Notes under the pieces: model-generated
Database searches by the model: none
Seen by the model: only the letters and a program-made list of their open reading frames with translations
Told to the model about the DNA's origin: nothing
Shown here: in pieces, positions 32,586 through 44,919 of the stretch
Numbering within the stretch: the stretch's first letter is position 1
Layout of the letters: each line of letters begins with the position of its first letter
Program-made: the position numbers and the translations under genes
Source of the DNA: Gnomoniopsis sp. IMI 355080
Taxonomy: Eukaryota > Ascomycota > Sordariomycetes > Diaporthales > Gnomoniaceae
Direction of reading: 5' to 3'
Length of the DNA: 63,523 nt
NCBI GenBank assembly: GCA_027946555.1
Contig: JAPEVC010000208.1
Span: forward strand, 1 to 63,523

Positions 32586-33781
32586 ATGAGTATCTCCTCA
32601 CGCGAATTTCAGTATATGCTGCTATCATGTTCTGCACACTGGGCTATTGTCCTCAGCTCTGAGGCCTACTCCCCTGTAGACCCCGGCAACACTGGCGAAG
32701 AAGGCTTTCAGTGGAACGAAGTCTTGTCCGATGGCTTCCTTTCCCAGAACCTACTGGGGAAGAGGGATGGTAATTGTTTGAATGGTTCCCATCCATGTAA
32801 GTACAATGTCAAGTCAACTTGGAATTGATCACCTGAAAGTGGCTGGCCGGAACGAAACTACATGAACGACAGAGACTGACGTTGCACTTCTCTACCGGCT
32901 CCGACATCAACTCTACTACCTGCTGTCCTAACACTGGTTACTGTCTGGTCGATATGAACTGGGAGCCAGCGTGCTGCGACTTTGGATCCGTCTGTGGGAA
33001 CGTATGCGATGCGGATCACTACTGGAGTAATGAGACCACTACAACGACCATTACTTCGGGAAGCACTAGTATCATTACTCAAGGAGTATGCAGCGGAAGA
33101 GCTTGTACGGGTTCGTTTTATGAGTGTCCCAGCTCGCTCGGCGGCAATTGCTGTGGGTACGGCACCGACTGTTCAACCGATAGCGCGGGTTCACCCATAT
33201 GCGTGGAAGTGTCAGCTGCTTCTACAGCTGGCACAGGGGGCTGTGGGATGGGTCAGTTTCAATGTGGTGGCAGCTCCAGCGCAGAATTTTGCTGCTCTTC
33301 AGGTGAATTGTGCACTTCAACTGCAGCAATCATCACAACGTCGGATTTGAGCTCTGTCTCAACCCTCCCAGGTGGGTACGCCTGCCAGAGTCTGGCCCAA
33401 ATCGTTGCTGGCAGTACCGCGAGTAGCACTAGTACGCCTGCGGCCTCGAACAGCACCGGAAACACCACTTCGTCCACATCTCTGAAGATTGGTCTAGGTG
33501 TTGGACTTTCAGTGGGTCTATTGTGCGTAGGAGGTTTGGTGCTTTTTGCGATATACCAACGGAAAGCATGGCGGTTGAGACGAAGTGGGAACAATCGCTT
33601 ATCAACCAAAGTACCGAACGTATACAATAAGCCCGAGCTACCTGATGAGCCCGTGAAAGCTCCGGTCGAGTTAGACGCGTTCTTGGAGCCGCCTGAGTTG
33701 GTAGCAGGAAAGAGTTTGAGACCAGAGCTTGCAGGAAATGAGGTGATAGCGGAGTTGGCAACTCGCCAGGATGAATTCTGA
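32586..33781 (+). CDS. Cys-rich single-pass membrane protein (Mid2-like), splice junction unresolved
   Basis: Exon 1 starts at 32586 with a weak signal-like N-terminus and ends NCLNGSHP before the donor GTAAGT at 32797. Exon 2 (from about 32873, after ACAG) reads DINSTTCCPNTGYCLVD and PACCDFGSVCG, then Thr/Ser-rich stretches and more Cys pairs (GGNCCGYGTDCS, AEFCCSSGELC). Next come a membrane helix (IGLGVGLSVGLLCVGGLVLF, about 33484-33545), a basic stop-transfer AIYQRKAWRLRR and a 70-residue cytosolic tail. This is the layout of fungal wall-sensor or Mid2-like proteins. The obvious donor and acceptor do not join in frame (phase 1 into phase 0). Either a different splice is used or the gene carries a frameshift. 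Confidence 0.65.
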
Positions 33782-34474
33782 GACCTTGGAGGTGACTCTT
33801 CCGCTCCCCACATATGGAGACTTTTGGTTGCAGTATGCCACGGGCTGTGTCAAGAAGACTCAGCGTGCCATCCTCATTAAGAAGATAATGTGCATGTTGT
33901 ACAAAAGCTGCGACTTTATAGTGACAAGGGCTATACTTTCATCAAACATCTGACGATAAATACACCTGAACCCCCCCCCCCCCCAAGTCTTCTCTAATCT
34001 ATTTCTCCTCTTTCTTATGCTTAACAGCGCCTCCCGTAGAATCCTTGAACATGAGATATTTAGCTTCTGGTCCACTGGAATTTGCGTTTCGGCTTTTGAA
34101 ACCTATCGATAGCCTCCTTATACCATTATAGGCTCATAGCTACAAGATCGTAGGCAGGCACAAAGGCCTCCCAATTCATTCCATGGAGTTTGATGTTGTA
34201 TTCCTGTTGTCTTGTCAAACTTTAGTGTTTTCCTGGGTCTAGAAGTTAATTATGGGTATTCACTAATAATAGATAAGAACAGTACAGGGTATGTGGCGGG
34301 CAAGGGCGGGGGTAGATAATAAGCCGGATAAGGCCTTCCTTGATTCAACTTGGAATGCTTAACAACGACTGGAGCATTGTCCATCGTCCTCTGTAGCGGC
34401 AAGTATGCGGATGTGCGGAGAGCGGACTCGTATTACTTAGAAACCTGCCTGGTATAATACAACAACGCGGAAAT
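33782..34474. other. Intergenic with poly-C tract
   Basis: Contains a 14-nt C run at 33971-33984, then the promoter of the second Zn2Cys6 regulator. No gene is seen. Confidence 0.6.
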
Positions 34475-37080
34475 ATGCCGGCCCGACCGGAACCACTGGC
34501 ACCAGAGGGCCGAGGGGAAGCGTCGTCGCTGCGTTCGCAAATTCGCGTCAGGCCTGCGGAAAACAGGGTAACGAAAAGATCCTCCAACGCGTACGTTTGC
34601 TCGTGAAGGTGCAAAAGCGTGTCTCACACATAGTCACTGAAAAAGTCCACAGTTGCGAGAGATGCCGCAGGCAGAAGATCAGATGCTCTGGCCAGCGTCC
34701 CTGCGACGCTTGCAGGAGACGCAACGTCCTGTGCAGATTCAATGATGCGGATCAGAAAATCATGGTCTCGAGGGGGTAGGCCGGAATCCACCTCTAGCCC
34801 AGCACAACTGCTGACCACGAGCCTCAGATACGTGGAGGACTTGCAGCGCAAAGCGCAAGTTGCGGCCATGCAGCAGCGGTCTGATAGTGGGGAGTCCGAG
34901 AGCACACCCAGGCCAGCAGCAGACCCCAATTTTGGTCATGGAGTGGGAGTGGAGGCTACAAGGCGAAACTCGTCATCCAGTGTCGTGCACCTGATGTCCT
35001 CGAGTCCAAGATCCGAGGGTCAGGCGGAGGAGCCTGCGACACCGAGGACCGAGTACGAGGCCGCCACGTTGACGAATCTATTATCCACTGGCCGCTCAAC
35101 GTATATGACTGCAGAGGATGGCATGCAATTCTACCTGGGGACGTCCTCAAATTGGTCGTTCACTCGAAAGATTCTCAGCATGACTCACGAACAGGTATTT
35201 GGTAGTCCTCTTCCTGCTAAAGACCTCCTGTTTGATGGCTGTGTGTACGAGCTTGACTGGGACGGGAGTCGGACCTCAGCTGGGCCGGAAAGTCCAGTCT
35301 TGCCGACTCTTGATCATGCTATATATCTTATCAACGCCGTGAAATTCCACTGCGGTCAAGTTTTCCATCTCTTTAGCGACGACGGCTTTATGCCCGCTCT
35401 CTATGATTTCTACGAGAGATCTTCGCCCCAGTCCGTCGAAGAAGAGCTTTGGTATGTCCATCTTCTACTCATCCTGGCCTTTGGAAAAGCTTTCACCAGC
35501 AAGAAAGGCCAAGGCAGGAGAGCGCCAGGTGGGGATATGTTCACAAAAGCCCTCTCCCTACTTCCCAGCGAGATCATGCTTTGGAAACATCCATTGCAGT
35601 CCTGTGAAGTCTTGTGTTGCATAGCACTTTATCTTCAATGCCTTGACTATCGTATCGTGGCTCACAACTACGTGAGTCCTTATTCCCTTGCCAATTTGCA
35701 CCACGCTACTCTCGAATGTTGCAAAAGCTAAGCATGCAACGCAGATTGGCCAAGCAATGCGGATTGCCCTGGGTCATGGCTTCCACACAGACATGCCGGT
35801 GGAGCGTCTCGGCGCACAACTAGTGGAGAGGTCGCGCCGAGTATGGTGGACGGTATACATATTGGATCGCGAAATGACATCGCTCATGGGCTTACCCCAG
35901 TCGGTTCACGATGACGACGTCCACCCCCAGCTGCCCACTTTCTCAGGCTCTGTCCAGCGAAGTACAGCCCTGGGGTTGCAAATCAAGTTGTCCCGGGTTA
36001 TTGCGAGCATCAACAGAAGTACGTACCTTGGTTGTCTTGAACTACCATTCAAGCTAACTGAGAGGCCTCAGCTGTGTACGGCGTCGACGGCAGGTTGAAT
36101 CGCAGCTTCTTAAGAAGTACGAAAGGCGCCCTCGCCGATGTTGCTGGGTTGGCTGATGAGCTCCGCCAATGTTTCCCACTGCACCTGGAGAGGAGCGCCA
36201 GTGGTTTGTCGCGCACCTCAGCCCACCTTCATCTTCTATATCATCGGGTACGTCCTTGCGCTGTTGCTTGTTTCTGCGGTTGACTAGAAGCTGACCTACC
36301 TGGCTCGATTCAATTCAGTGTATGGTGCTTGCTACGCGCCCCTTGTTGTTCTGCTTCCTAAAGATCCGCTTCGAATCAGCCGGAACGTGCTCGAAGAAGT
36401 TGAACGATTGCGAAACGACTCGCAATCTGATTCACATGTGTCTTGAGTCTTCTTTACAAATGCTGATGATCCTAGACTCTTTGCAGTCTCAAGGGCTGTT
36501 AGGTGAGTGCAGGAATGCTCAAGCTCAGTCAATCCCTAACTTCAGGTTTATACTGACTTCACGGATTACCCTGAGGATAGATACATTCCTGCCATTCGAC
36601 CTTGATTCTCTTTTTATATCCACGGTCAGCAAGTTAGTAGGTCCAGTGCTTGACCCTCAACTCGTCGTCGAGAACGGCTCACACTGCCTACAAAAAGCCT
36701 ATGAGATCTTTGACGAATTGATCAGCTGTGGCAATCGAGTTGCGGCGTTCCGAAAGTCAGAGCTGCTTCAGCTGGCTGGCATGCTCAATAGCCTTCCTCT
36801 AGACCACACTGCTACCAACCCGCTCAATCATACAATTCCATCGGAAAATGACGTCGAGTATGGGATGAGCGGAACAGCCGACGCTCCAGGGAGGCCTGCA
36901 GTTGGGCTGCCTTCTGCTGCTTTGTCACTCTCAACACCCATTTCAGCTAGCACTCTGCTCGACGATGACGGCTTTGGGCATCCAATGACGGCTGCACAGA
37001 TATTAGATATCGCAAACTCTATTGATACGATGGATACGGACTGCATATCACAAGCAATATTCGATCATTGTAGTGAGTAG
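34475..37080 (+). CDS. Zn2Cys6 transcription factor with fungal-specific domain
   Basis: Seven exons (34475-34590, 34653-34775, 34828-35671, 35745-36018, 36072-36247, 36319-36502, 36581-37080), 738 residues. The first intron falls within the codon before the zinc cluster; joining GC to T there gives NACERCRRQKIRC followed by CDACRRRNVLC (Cys40, 43, 50, 56, 59, 66). A coiled-coil start YVEDLQRK follows. The fungal_trans region has FHCGQVFHLF, IGQAMRIALGHGFHTDMP, RRVWWTVYILDREMTSLMG and HDDDVHPQLP. The last intron (36503-36580) is 78 nt without an in-frame stop, so retention would add 26 residues. The target is unknown. Its neighbours are a proline-biosynthesis reductase and an amino-acid transporter. 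Confidence 0.9.
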
Positions 37081-37639
37081 GAGGCAGATTTTTGTAATAC
37101 ATTGGCTGCACGAGAGTATCTCAAAGTTTCACATCTTCACATGAGGTTTCGGCCTGATGCTCCAAGGTTGTCGTAATCATTTGATACATCAATGCACTAG
37201 CTGACACCCAGATCAACCCCCATACTCCGCTCTTCTTCGAACTGCGGGTCTCCCACTGCATACGCGCGGTAGGCTGCTTGTCACTCACAGTCTCTATGTA
37301 ATGAAAGCTTGACCCACTTCACGAGAACGGGACATATATCAATCCAAGGCCTGAGTTTCCAGGCAAGCAGACGCCTGAGTTAAAAATACTCGGTACACAA
37401 TCAAGGATGAGATCAGTGTCAACCGGATCGGCAAATCAGCAAAGCATCCGGTGAATGTGCGGTCGATGGGCAAGGAGAGGACGTTGCGACGAAGAGTTTT
37501 CTAGGGCGCTCATTGTCGAAAAGAGGTATTGATTGGCACCCGCTCATGGTACCAGGAGGGTGTGGAGGCTTTCCTGCTTGTTTCTTGAAAGCTTAAGCTT
37601 CTGGATCGGTACAACGCTGACATTGAAAGAGATCAAGGA
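37081..37639. other. Convergent intergenic region
   Basis: 3' flanks of the regulator (+) and the pyrroline-carboxylate reductase (-). No gene is seen. Confidence 0.6.
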
Positions 37640-38650
37640 TTAATGCCTCGTGTCGTTGACGTGAGCCTCCTTGCCCATCCGCCTGGCAACAGTGACAGCC
37701 TCTCTGAGCGCTCTTCCGACATGACCCCTCACCGCTCCTTCTTCTAGCACCATCACGCCCGCAATGGTACAGCCTTCTGGTGAAGTTCCCTGATCTCTCA
37801 AAGCGGATGGCTGCGTGCCGTTTGTCAACACAGTGGCGCTTCCCAGCATGGACTGTGAGATCATTGTATGTGCCGCATCTCGCGGGACGCCTATGGCAAC
37901 AGCGGCGTCGATCAGGGCATCGCAAATGATTGCAAAGAAAGCAGGCGTGGACCCGGCAACAGCGGAAGCGGCGTCCATCAGTCGTGACGGTAGGCGCACC
38001 GTCTTGCCGACTCGTGAAAATATGCGGTCGGTAAGATCCAGATATTCGGATGGGATGGCTGGCTCAGACTCCGATATCTCAATGACTGTCAGGGACTGCG
38101 AGACGAGAGCCGCGATATTGGGTAACGTCCGGATCACCCAGCCACGGCCATCAGCTGCATTTCTGGCCGTTGTTTCGCTGCCGTATAGGGCGAGCTCTAG
38201 CTGCGCTCTTGTCCATCCCGCGACAACGCTTATCAACGGCTTGTTGCCAAGTGCCTCTCGAAAGCCTGAGGCGCTCAGCACTTGATGGACGTCGGCGGGA
38301 TCGGCGCCCAGTATGATAACATCGGCCTCCTGTACGGCTCGATTGTTCTCGCCCGCGTAGACAGTTACCACGTCGGCATCGTTCTTGAACTTCTCTAGCA
38401 GGGCATTGCGAGACCGCTCACTTCTGACGCAGGCTATGAACCTTGAGAAGGCGAAGTCGGTGGGCTCCCCCCGAGCTGCTTCCACTAATTGACCGAGAAT
38501 CGGGGTTCCCAAATTACCTAAAGAGGCGCCATTAAGTCAGATTACAGTCCTGAAGCTAGAGCAAAACATCGTTAAACAACGCCACTGGCCGTTCTCTGCG
38601 AACTTACCACATCCAACGACGCATAATGTAGCGTTTTTCAAGTCCGCCAT
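37640..38650 (-). CDS. Pyrroline-5-carboxylate reductase
   Basis: Two exons (38650-38608, 38517-37640) give 306 residues. The ATG at 38650 gives MADLKNATLCVVGCGNLGTP with the Rossmann GxGxxG at 13-18. The splice restores GCGNLGTPILG. The C-terminal dimerisation domain has the family signature AGSTPAFFAIICDALIDAAV followed by GVPRDAA, and TSPEGCTIAGVMVLEEGAVRG, the substrate-binding TSPGGTT-like loop. The enzyme reduces pyrroline-5-carboxylate to proline with NAD(P)H in the cytosol. It might be the sole housekeeping copy or a second, inducible one; this window cannot decide. Confidence 0.92.
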
Positions 38651-40126
38651 GGTCGATCGGGGACACTTCAAAAGGGGGACCAATCTATTTGTAGGAGTGA
38701 ATCTGCTTTGATCACTTCAGGGAAACGATTTCAATATGTGCTAACAAAACTATGACGAGCAATGCCCTTGGCAGAGTGACATGAGCTTGGCCGTCATCGT
38801 GGCCTGGTGCGAGTCGCGACCGGCAACGCAGCCGAAGTTTTAAAGTGGAGACACCGGAATGTCTGCCGTTGGAATCTACGACACCCTTCGTTCTGCATTT
38901 AGTTTTAAGCAGCTTTTTGCACCGTCCACAATTTGTGTCGCCGGTCAAAGGTGAGAGATATTTTGTACGAGAGAATTCGTGCATATACAGCGACCATAAA
39001 GTACATGAACTTGAATCGTACGAATTCCAAAAGTCGCAGTACTACTGTACATCCACCAAGTTGGTACGTGCCGGGAATTACATGTTTAATAAAGCACCGA
39101 CGGCACCAACGTGAAGTGATCTATATCTCTTCGGCAACTGGTGTATGCCGTCCATGGGCGTCCTTCAGCGATGTAGGCATTGAGCTGCTTTGAAAATGGG
39201 TTTTACCTAAATTTAATAATCTAGCTTCCCAGCATGGAATATTCCTAAGGCGACGTTGAACCATAGCGTTGGTACAGTGTCCATAATCAGGAATTACTAG
39301 AAACCACTGTCGCTCGAATGTCGAAAACTGCGGAGCTTGGTATATTAAATGGCAACGTTGGATCTTTCATAGATCGCAGCTGAACCTCCCACGAGACCGA
39401 GACCTATGGTCCTATATGAATCCCGGATCATCCTCCGAAATACAGTATCTGCCTCGAGTGGCCAAGATTTGAATTATTACAGACTTCAGGGGCTACTGTT
39501 GTTTGAAACTCAGCGACGCAGGACTAAGAAGTCGTTACGAATGCATTTCAAGGGTTCGCAGTGTCCAATCACATTTTTTAGTAATTACCTCTGATGCGAC
39601 CTTGGCGTAAGATTGTTGTGATACGAGACTCGGCTACAGTGCTCATATCCAGACTTCACCTGGCGTCCCAGTATCACAGCTTCTGAAAATTACTAATTAC
39701 TTTTCACAATGGCATAAAAAATACGCCACCCATTCAGCCTGAACCACAATTGAGTCGAGATTGGAGATGATAAACATGGCTTAACACTTCCGCCTCGGTG
39801 CAACTTCCGCCGCATGCTCGATCGGAGACAAATCCGAGCTTTCACCTAGGAAGATAAGCTGCGGCACCTGGCGCATACAAAAGTAAACACCCGGTTTCCA
39901 TCCCGGTCACGATAATGATTGACTCAAGGATGTCTCATCGGCAGTCCTTCCGAGGTTCGAGCTAGACCACTGCCGCCCTTCAGTCTGCTACGTCGAATTC
40001 ACTCCGATCACCCTATCGGTCTAGGAAGGTGTCCTTTATACTGATCTTTACATCATTTACGCAGAAATCGTGGTCGCTACTTGGTTCAATTGATGACCCG
40101 TGCATAATTCTGAAGAGCAAATAAAG
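38651..40126. other. Divergent intergenic region
   Basis: About 1.5 kb between the divergent reductase and amino-acid transporter genes. It holds both promoters and an upstream mini-ORF at 40093; nothing else is recognised. Confidence 0.6.
40093..40107 (+). promoter_or_regulatory. Possible upstream ORF of the amino-acid transporter
   Basis: ATG plus three codons and TAA (MTRA), ending 19 nt before the transporter ATG. If transcribed it would be scanned first and could lower translation. That it lies in the leader is inferred from closeness. Confidence 0.4.
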
Positions 40127-41757
40127 ATGCAGGACTTCAAGGAGAAAGACAATGAGCTGGCGCCAGCCACTTCAGGAGTCCAGCCTGCGGAGCACCATGC
40201 CCATGATGCTGTGTTTGGCGAGCTGAATGACGATGGCCCCAATTATCGCAACGTAGGTCGTCGCGTATGGCGGCAAGGGAAGGATAGGGTACCTTTGCTA
40301 ATGTTCTTGCAGGTCGGGTGGGTGGGGACAGTTATCCTCATGATGAAGACTCAAATTGGATTGGGTGTGCTCTCGATCCCGTCTGTCTTCAATGTCCTCG
40401 GCTTAATCCCGGGCATCATCTGCCTGTGCATTCTTGCCATCATCACGACATGGTCCAACTACATCGTCGGCATATTCAAGCTACGACACCCTGAGGTGTA
40501 CGGCATTGATGATGCAGGTGAATTGATGTTTGGTCGTTTCGGTCGAGAAGTCTTTGGCACCGCTGTCTGTCTATGTGAGCCCACTCATCCTTCTCCAGAG
40601 TCAAGCGCAGTACAATTTGAGGACTGACGCATGCAGATTGGATCTTCGTCGCTGGCTCTGCGATGCTCAGTATCTCAATCGCGTTGAATGCAGTGTCGAC
40701 TCATGGAGCATGTACGGCTGTCTTCGTTGCAGTGGCGGCTATAATAGGATTGATCTTTGGCAGCATCCGTACTCTCGGGCGGATCACTTGGCTGGCATGG
40801 ATTGGCATCACAAGTATCCTCGTGGCTAGTGTGTGCTTTCGCTACTCCAATTTTTTCCCTGACAAGTCGTGCTGATGCTAGACAGTCTTTACCGTCACGA
40901 TTGCTGTTGGCATCCAGGATCGCCCGGTCGCGGCGCCGCAAGAAGGCCCTTGGGTGTCAGACTACAAGCTCTTCCAAAACCCAAGCTTCCATGACGCCGC
41001 CTCAGCTCTCTCTTCACTAACATTTGCCTTCGCTGGGACACCTGCGTTTTTCCCCATCGTGGCGGAAATGCGTGATCCTCGCAAGTACAGTCGATCATTG
41101 ATAATTTGTCAGTCAATGGTAACTGCTACCTACATCGCTATCGGCTGCGTGGTATATTACTATTGCGGGTCTTACGTTGCCTCGCCCGCCTTGGGATCCG
41201 CTGGAGTGATCGTCAAAAAAGTTGCTTATGGTTGTGCACTGCCTGGCTTGATAGTGACCTCAGCCATATATGTCCATGTAATGCTCTTCTCTTTACAAGT
41301 GGTTAGTGGAAGATTCGCTAACAATATCTCAAAGCTCCCTGGCAAATACATTTTTATCCGTATGTTGCGTAATTCGAGGCATCTGGCGTCGAACTCGGTC
41401 ACGCATTGGGTCTACTGGTTAGGCTGTACTACTGGCATCACCCTGATCGCATACATCATTGCAAGTGCTATTCCAGTTTTCAGTGATCTTGTTTCTCTGA
41501 TTGGTGCTTTGCTTGGTACATTTCTTTCTCTCCAGCCAATGGGTTGCATGTGGCTTTACGACAATTGGAGCCGAGGAAAGCTTGCGCGAACTTCGCGCTG
41601 GACGATGGTGGTTTGCTGGAGCGTTTTCGTCATAATTGTCGGATCATTCTTGATGATAGCAGGGACATATGGCTCCGTCCTTGATATCATATCCTCATAT
41701 CACGAGTCTGGAGGATCAGCGGCCTGGTCGTGTGCCGATAACTCAAATTCTGTGTAG
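40127..41757 (+). CDS. Amino-acid transporter, AAP family
   Basis: Three exons (40127-40574, 40637-40828, 40886-41757), 503 residues with about eleven hydrophobic helices. An acidic cytosolic tail leads into MMKTQIGLGVLSIPSVFNVL, the conserved first helix of the amino acid/auxin permease (Aa_trans) family. Later come DAGELMFGRFG, LSSLTFAFAGTPAFFPIVAE with the loop MRDPRKYSRSL, and GALLGTFLSLQPMGCMWLYD. The arrangement matches fungal neutral amino-acid permeases of the Neurospora Mtr type. The location would be the plasma membrane with proton symport. The neighbouring pyrroline-carboxylate reductase suggests, weakly, a link to proline or general amino-acid supply. Confidence 0.92.
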
Positions 41758-42679
41758 CGTCACGTTACGTTGTGCAGTGAGGACTAGAGGTCACACGCGA
41801 CAGTCCAACGACTCAATTGAATAGCAAACTACCAGCAGCGTAAAATATAGAGCGAGAAGCGCAATGAAAGCTAGTTTCGGGATGAATGATCAATTCAAAT
41901 ACATGTCGTACATCACCGAAGCAACCTAGGCACGTCAGGATGTAATACAAAAAGTGTACGCCCGCTTGATGACCTGTCATTGAAGTTAGCTATATATCTA
42001 CATAGTTCTCGAAGAAACCCTCAGCTGTAGAAGCCGCAACCTCGATTGAAATCATTGACTCTTGGTCAGCTACTATGCTTCAAATGCTACCTACCTAGGT
42101 AACCATCCATATGGAATCTAAAAGGTGGTTAAGGTTGCTTTATGCGTTTTCCCAGAAGTCATGCTAATGTAGAAAAGAGACTCAAGTAGCATACGCATTT
42201 TTGACTGGATTCTGATACATGCTTTGCAGGCGGACCAAGCTATGTAAATGCAGTGTCTCACAATTGATGGACAGAGTTCGGACCTAATTCCCAGACAAAG
42301 AAGACTCAAAAATCGGGTGATCAGCAACATAAATCTCGTGGGAATTCGAGTATCGTGTGAGAAAGGCGTTTAGGATGTCACATTCAACAACTCAAGCCTT
42401 GTCCATGACGGCGGCCTTTCAAAATCCAATGGCCGAATGCGTCTTACGGACAACTGAGATAACAGCATTGGGCGAATGAGCTTCTTCGATCGAGAAGCCT
42501 TGAATAGTGGCAATGATAATTCAACGCCCGGGCGGTGATATTGGATATATTGAGGGACAGCCTACCTTGCGGTGCGTACACACATGCCGGATTTTGTACC
42601 TGCTTTGATGGTCAATCTTATGGTGTCAAGCGTTGATTTATCTACATTTTCTCAAGAGCATGTCACTTATGTCATTTGC
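41758..42679. other. Intergenic, nothing recognised
   Basis: Contains 3' flank sequence and one ACCTAGGT palindrome near 42096. No gene is seen. Confidence 0.6.
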
Positions 42680-43080
42680 AACAGCCACCTGGCAACAAAA
42701 GGAAAGTCACCCGTCGTCCCAACCGTTCTTGCCGATATTTTGTTGACAGCTGCTGCAGTTCGATGTAAATGTTTGGTATGGCCAGCTTGCCGCGGCGCAA
42801 GAAGAGATTTGGCGTGGTCTTCCTTCCCGGTGTTGTTATCAAAGTCTCGGATTCTCTCTATGGCGGCCATGGCCGTCTGTAACTGGGTCCAGAACAGTTT
42901 CATCAAATTTATCTAAGACCTCAGGAGGTGACGGAGATGATCTGAGTGAGGAGCACGACCGTGAAGCCGGGTGGAATAGTATTCCATAATGCTACAGCAA
43001 CGCCGATGCCGATAGTCGTCAGTCCAGCGACCGCCAGATCAAGGAAAAGGCCTGGGTGAGCCATTTTTGCCTGGCTCCCC
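42680..43080 (-). pseudogene. ABC-C (MRP-type) transporter remnant
   Basis: Pieces in three frames align in order with the second membrane domain of fungal ABC-C multidrug transporters. First KWLTQAF; after a shift FLDLAVAGLTTIGIGVAVAL and PPGFTVVLLTQIIS ending in TGA; then, after another shift, LFWTQLQTAMAAIERIRDF, the conserved stretch before the linker. Related complete proteins exceed 1,400 residues. Neither nucleotide-binding domain is present. The stop and at least two frameshifts show it cannot work. Confidence 0.7.
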
Positions 43081-43590
43081 TGAGCTAGAATGCTTTTTGT
43101 GACTTATCAGCCATCTGGGGGTTGGTGAGTGATCTCGTGGAGCCAAAAAAAAAAAAAAAAAATAAGGCTCAGCACGCACTCCAGGGATTCAAGGAAGTGT
43201 GGACCTGGGCATGTCTTAGAGCTGGCCCTGATAGATGAGATGGCGATGTGATGTTACATAGACGCTTTCTTCTCCAGATTCAACGTCCTCACTGGATGCA
43301 GTAGCGTACATTATGTATGCCCACCGGTCCTCAGCTGAGGGGTCCAACTTACTGGCATAGGTCTTACGGACCTACCAGGGAAAAGGAGCCCAACCAACGT
43401 TTTGGGTTCCCTGGAGTCTCTACCAACTACAGAAAATTCGCTAATAATAGATATTGCGTTTCTGACTTGGAAGGTTGCTCAGCCAAGCAGCCCCGCAGCC
43501 TCCTCCCGACACACAGGAGTATTGTCAGACATTCCCGAGGCCACCGCTTCGCTTTGTTCTTCATATTCAACCAACTGTTTTTCGACCATC
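43081..43590. other. Intergenic with poly-A tract
   Basis: An 18-nt A run at 43145-43162 and no gene. Lies between two decayed genes. Confidence 0.5.
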
Positions 43591-44919
43591 ATGACTCTAT
43601 TAACTTCAAGCCCTGGGAAATTTTTATGGTCAACGATCGCACTCCTTATCACTTGTATCAAATTTGCTCTTGGCAGCCCTCTACTTCGTTCCAAAATCCA
43701 CAAGACCTCATCCAGAATGGTCTGTTTTCCAGTCAGTCATGAACGTTGCCATGGAGTCGTTTCTGTATCACCTTGCCACTGTCCAAGGTGTCACGTGCCT
43801 TGATTTGCAGCCAGGGAATTTGGGAGACAGTTATGAGTCCGTGCCAAAAGCTCCCGATGCAATTGTTGTCGGCGCTGCTACCTCAGGCAATGCCACAGCC
43901 CTTATGGACCCTCACAGGGGCTATTTGGTTCCCATCCCGTCCCAATACAACGACCACTAAGGACAAGCTCGTGATTCTTCACTTCCACCCGGGTGGTTAT
44001 GTTATGTGTGTCCTTTTTGCTTCTCGATCCTCCCAGCGGGCAGCGACCTCTGCTTTCCTTTATTTCCCTCAAACCACACCTGCTAGTTGATATTGTAGAC
44101 CATTTCTCTTAATAACGAGCACTAATAAGGCACTTCAGGGGTGATATTCGAAATGATGCAAGCTTCGCCGCTAAGATGCTCACGGAGCGGGTCGGCTCCT
44201 CTAACATCTGTATGCCTCTGTACAGACTCGCCTCCAACTTCGGTGGGCGCTTTCCTGCCGCACTGCAGGACGCTCTAAGTGCGTACCACCATCTCCTGCA
44301 GAGCACCCCAGCCTCCGAAATCGTCTTGTCGGGCGACTCCGCCGGCGGCCACATCGTCATCTGCCTCTTGCGATATCTTGCGGACCACGGGGCCGAAGCG
44401 GGCCTTCCATCGCCAAAGGCTGCTTTGCTCTTCTCCCCAGCCACCTGTCGATATGTTTACTGCACTGGAGCCAGAGAAGATTGTCAAGATCGCCGCAACT
44501 ACGGCACTGACTATCTAGACCCAACCTTCCTAAGCTGGGGTGCGCAACGTTTCGTGTCAAACAAACCTGGAACGAGGCCTTACATGAATCCTCTTAGTGT
44601 TCTGTTCAAGAGTCCGTGCCCCTTTTGGGTATTTGCTGGAGCCTGTGAACTCTGCTGCGATGAGGTTACGGAGTTTGTGAATAAAATGAAGGCAGTGCAA
44701 GGCAACGAGATTAAGGTGGTAGTGAAGCCTCTCGCTAATCACGATATTGTGTTTGCTGTAAACTCGACTGGCTGGACAGGAGAGGCAGAGAACGCTCCAG
44801 AGGAAGCTGGCAGATGGTTGACCACACTATCCTACCTAGGTAAGGGGTTTGCTAGGTCTATATTGCAATTCTGGTTAAGAGGAGTGCAACTTATGCTAGT
44901 ATGCCATTTGTCGGTGTAG
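43591..44919 (+). pseudogene. Alpha/beta hydrolase (esterase/lipase), frameshifted
   Basis: The parts of a fungal hormone-sensitive-lipase-like hydrolase occur in order but in changing frames. An N-terminal membrane segment starts at 43591. After a shift comes LYFVPKSTRPHPEWS and LYHLATVQGVTCLDLQPG; after a second shift DKLVILHFHPGGYVM (oxyanion HGGG-like, here HPGG). An intron with GTGTGT near 44005 follows. Then come ND-ASFAAKM, MPLYRLAS, GGRFPAALQDALSAYH and the nucleophile elbow GDSAGG. Two further compensating shifts flank PPVDMFTALEPEKIVKI. Cys/His-rich end ANHDIV keeps the likely catalytic His. At least four frame breaks suggest a recent pseudogene or sequencing errors. Confidence 0.7.
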
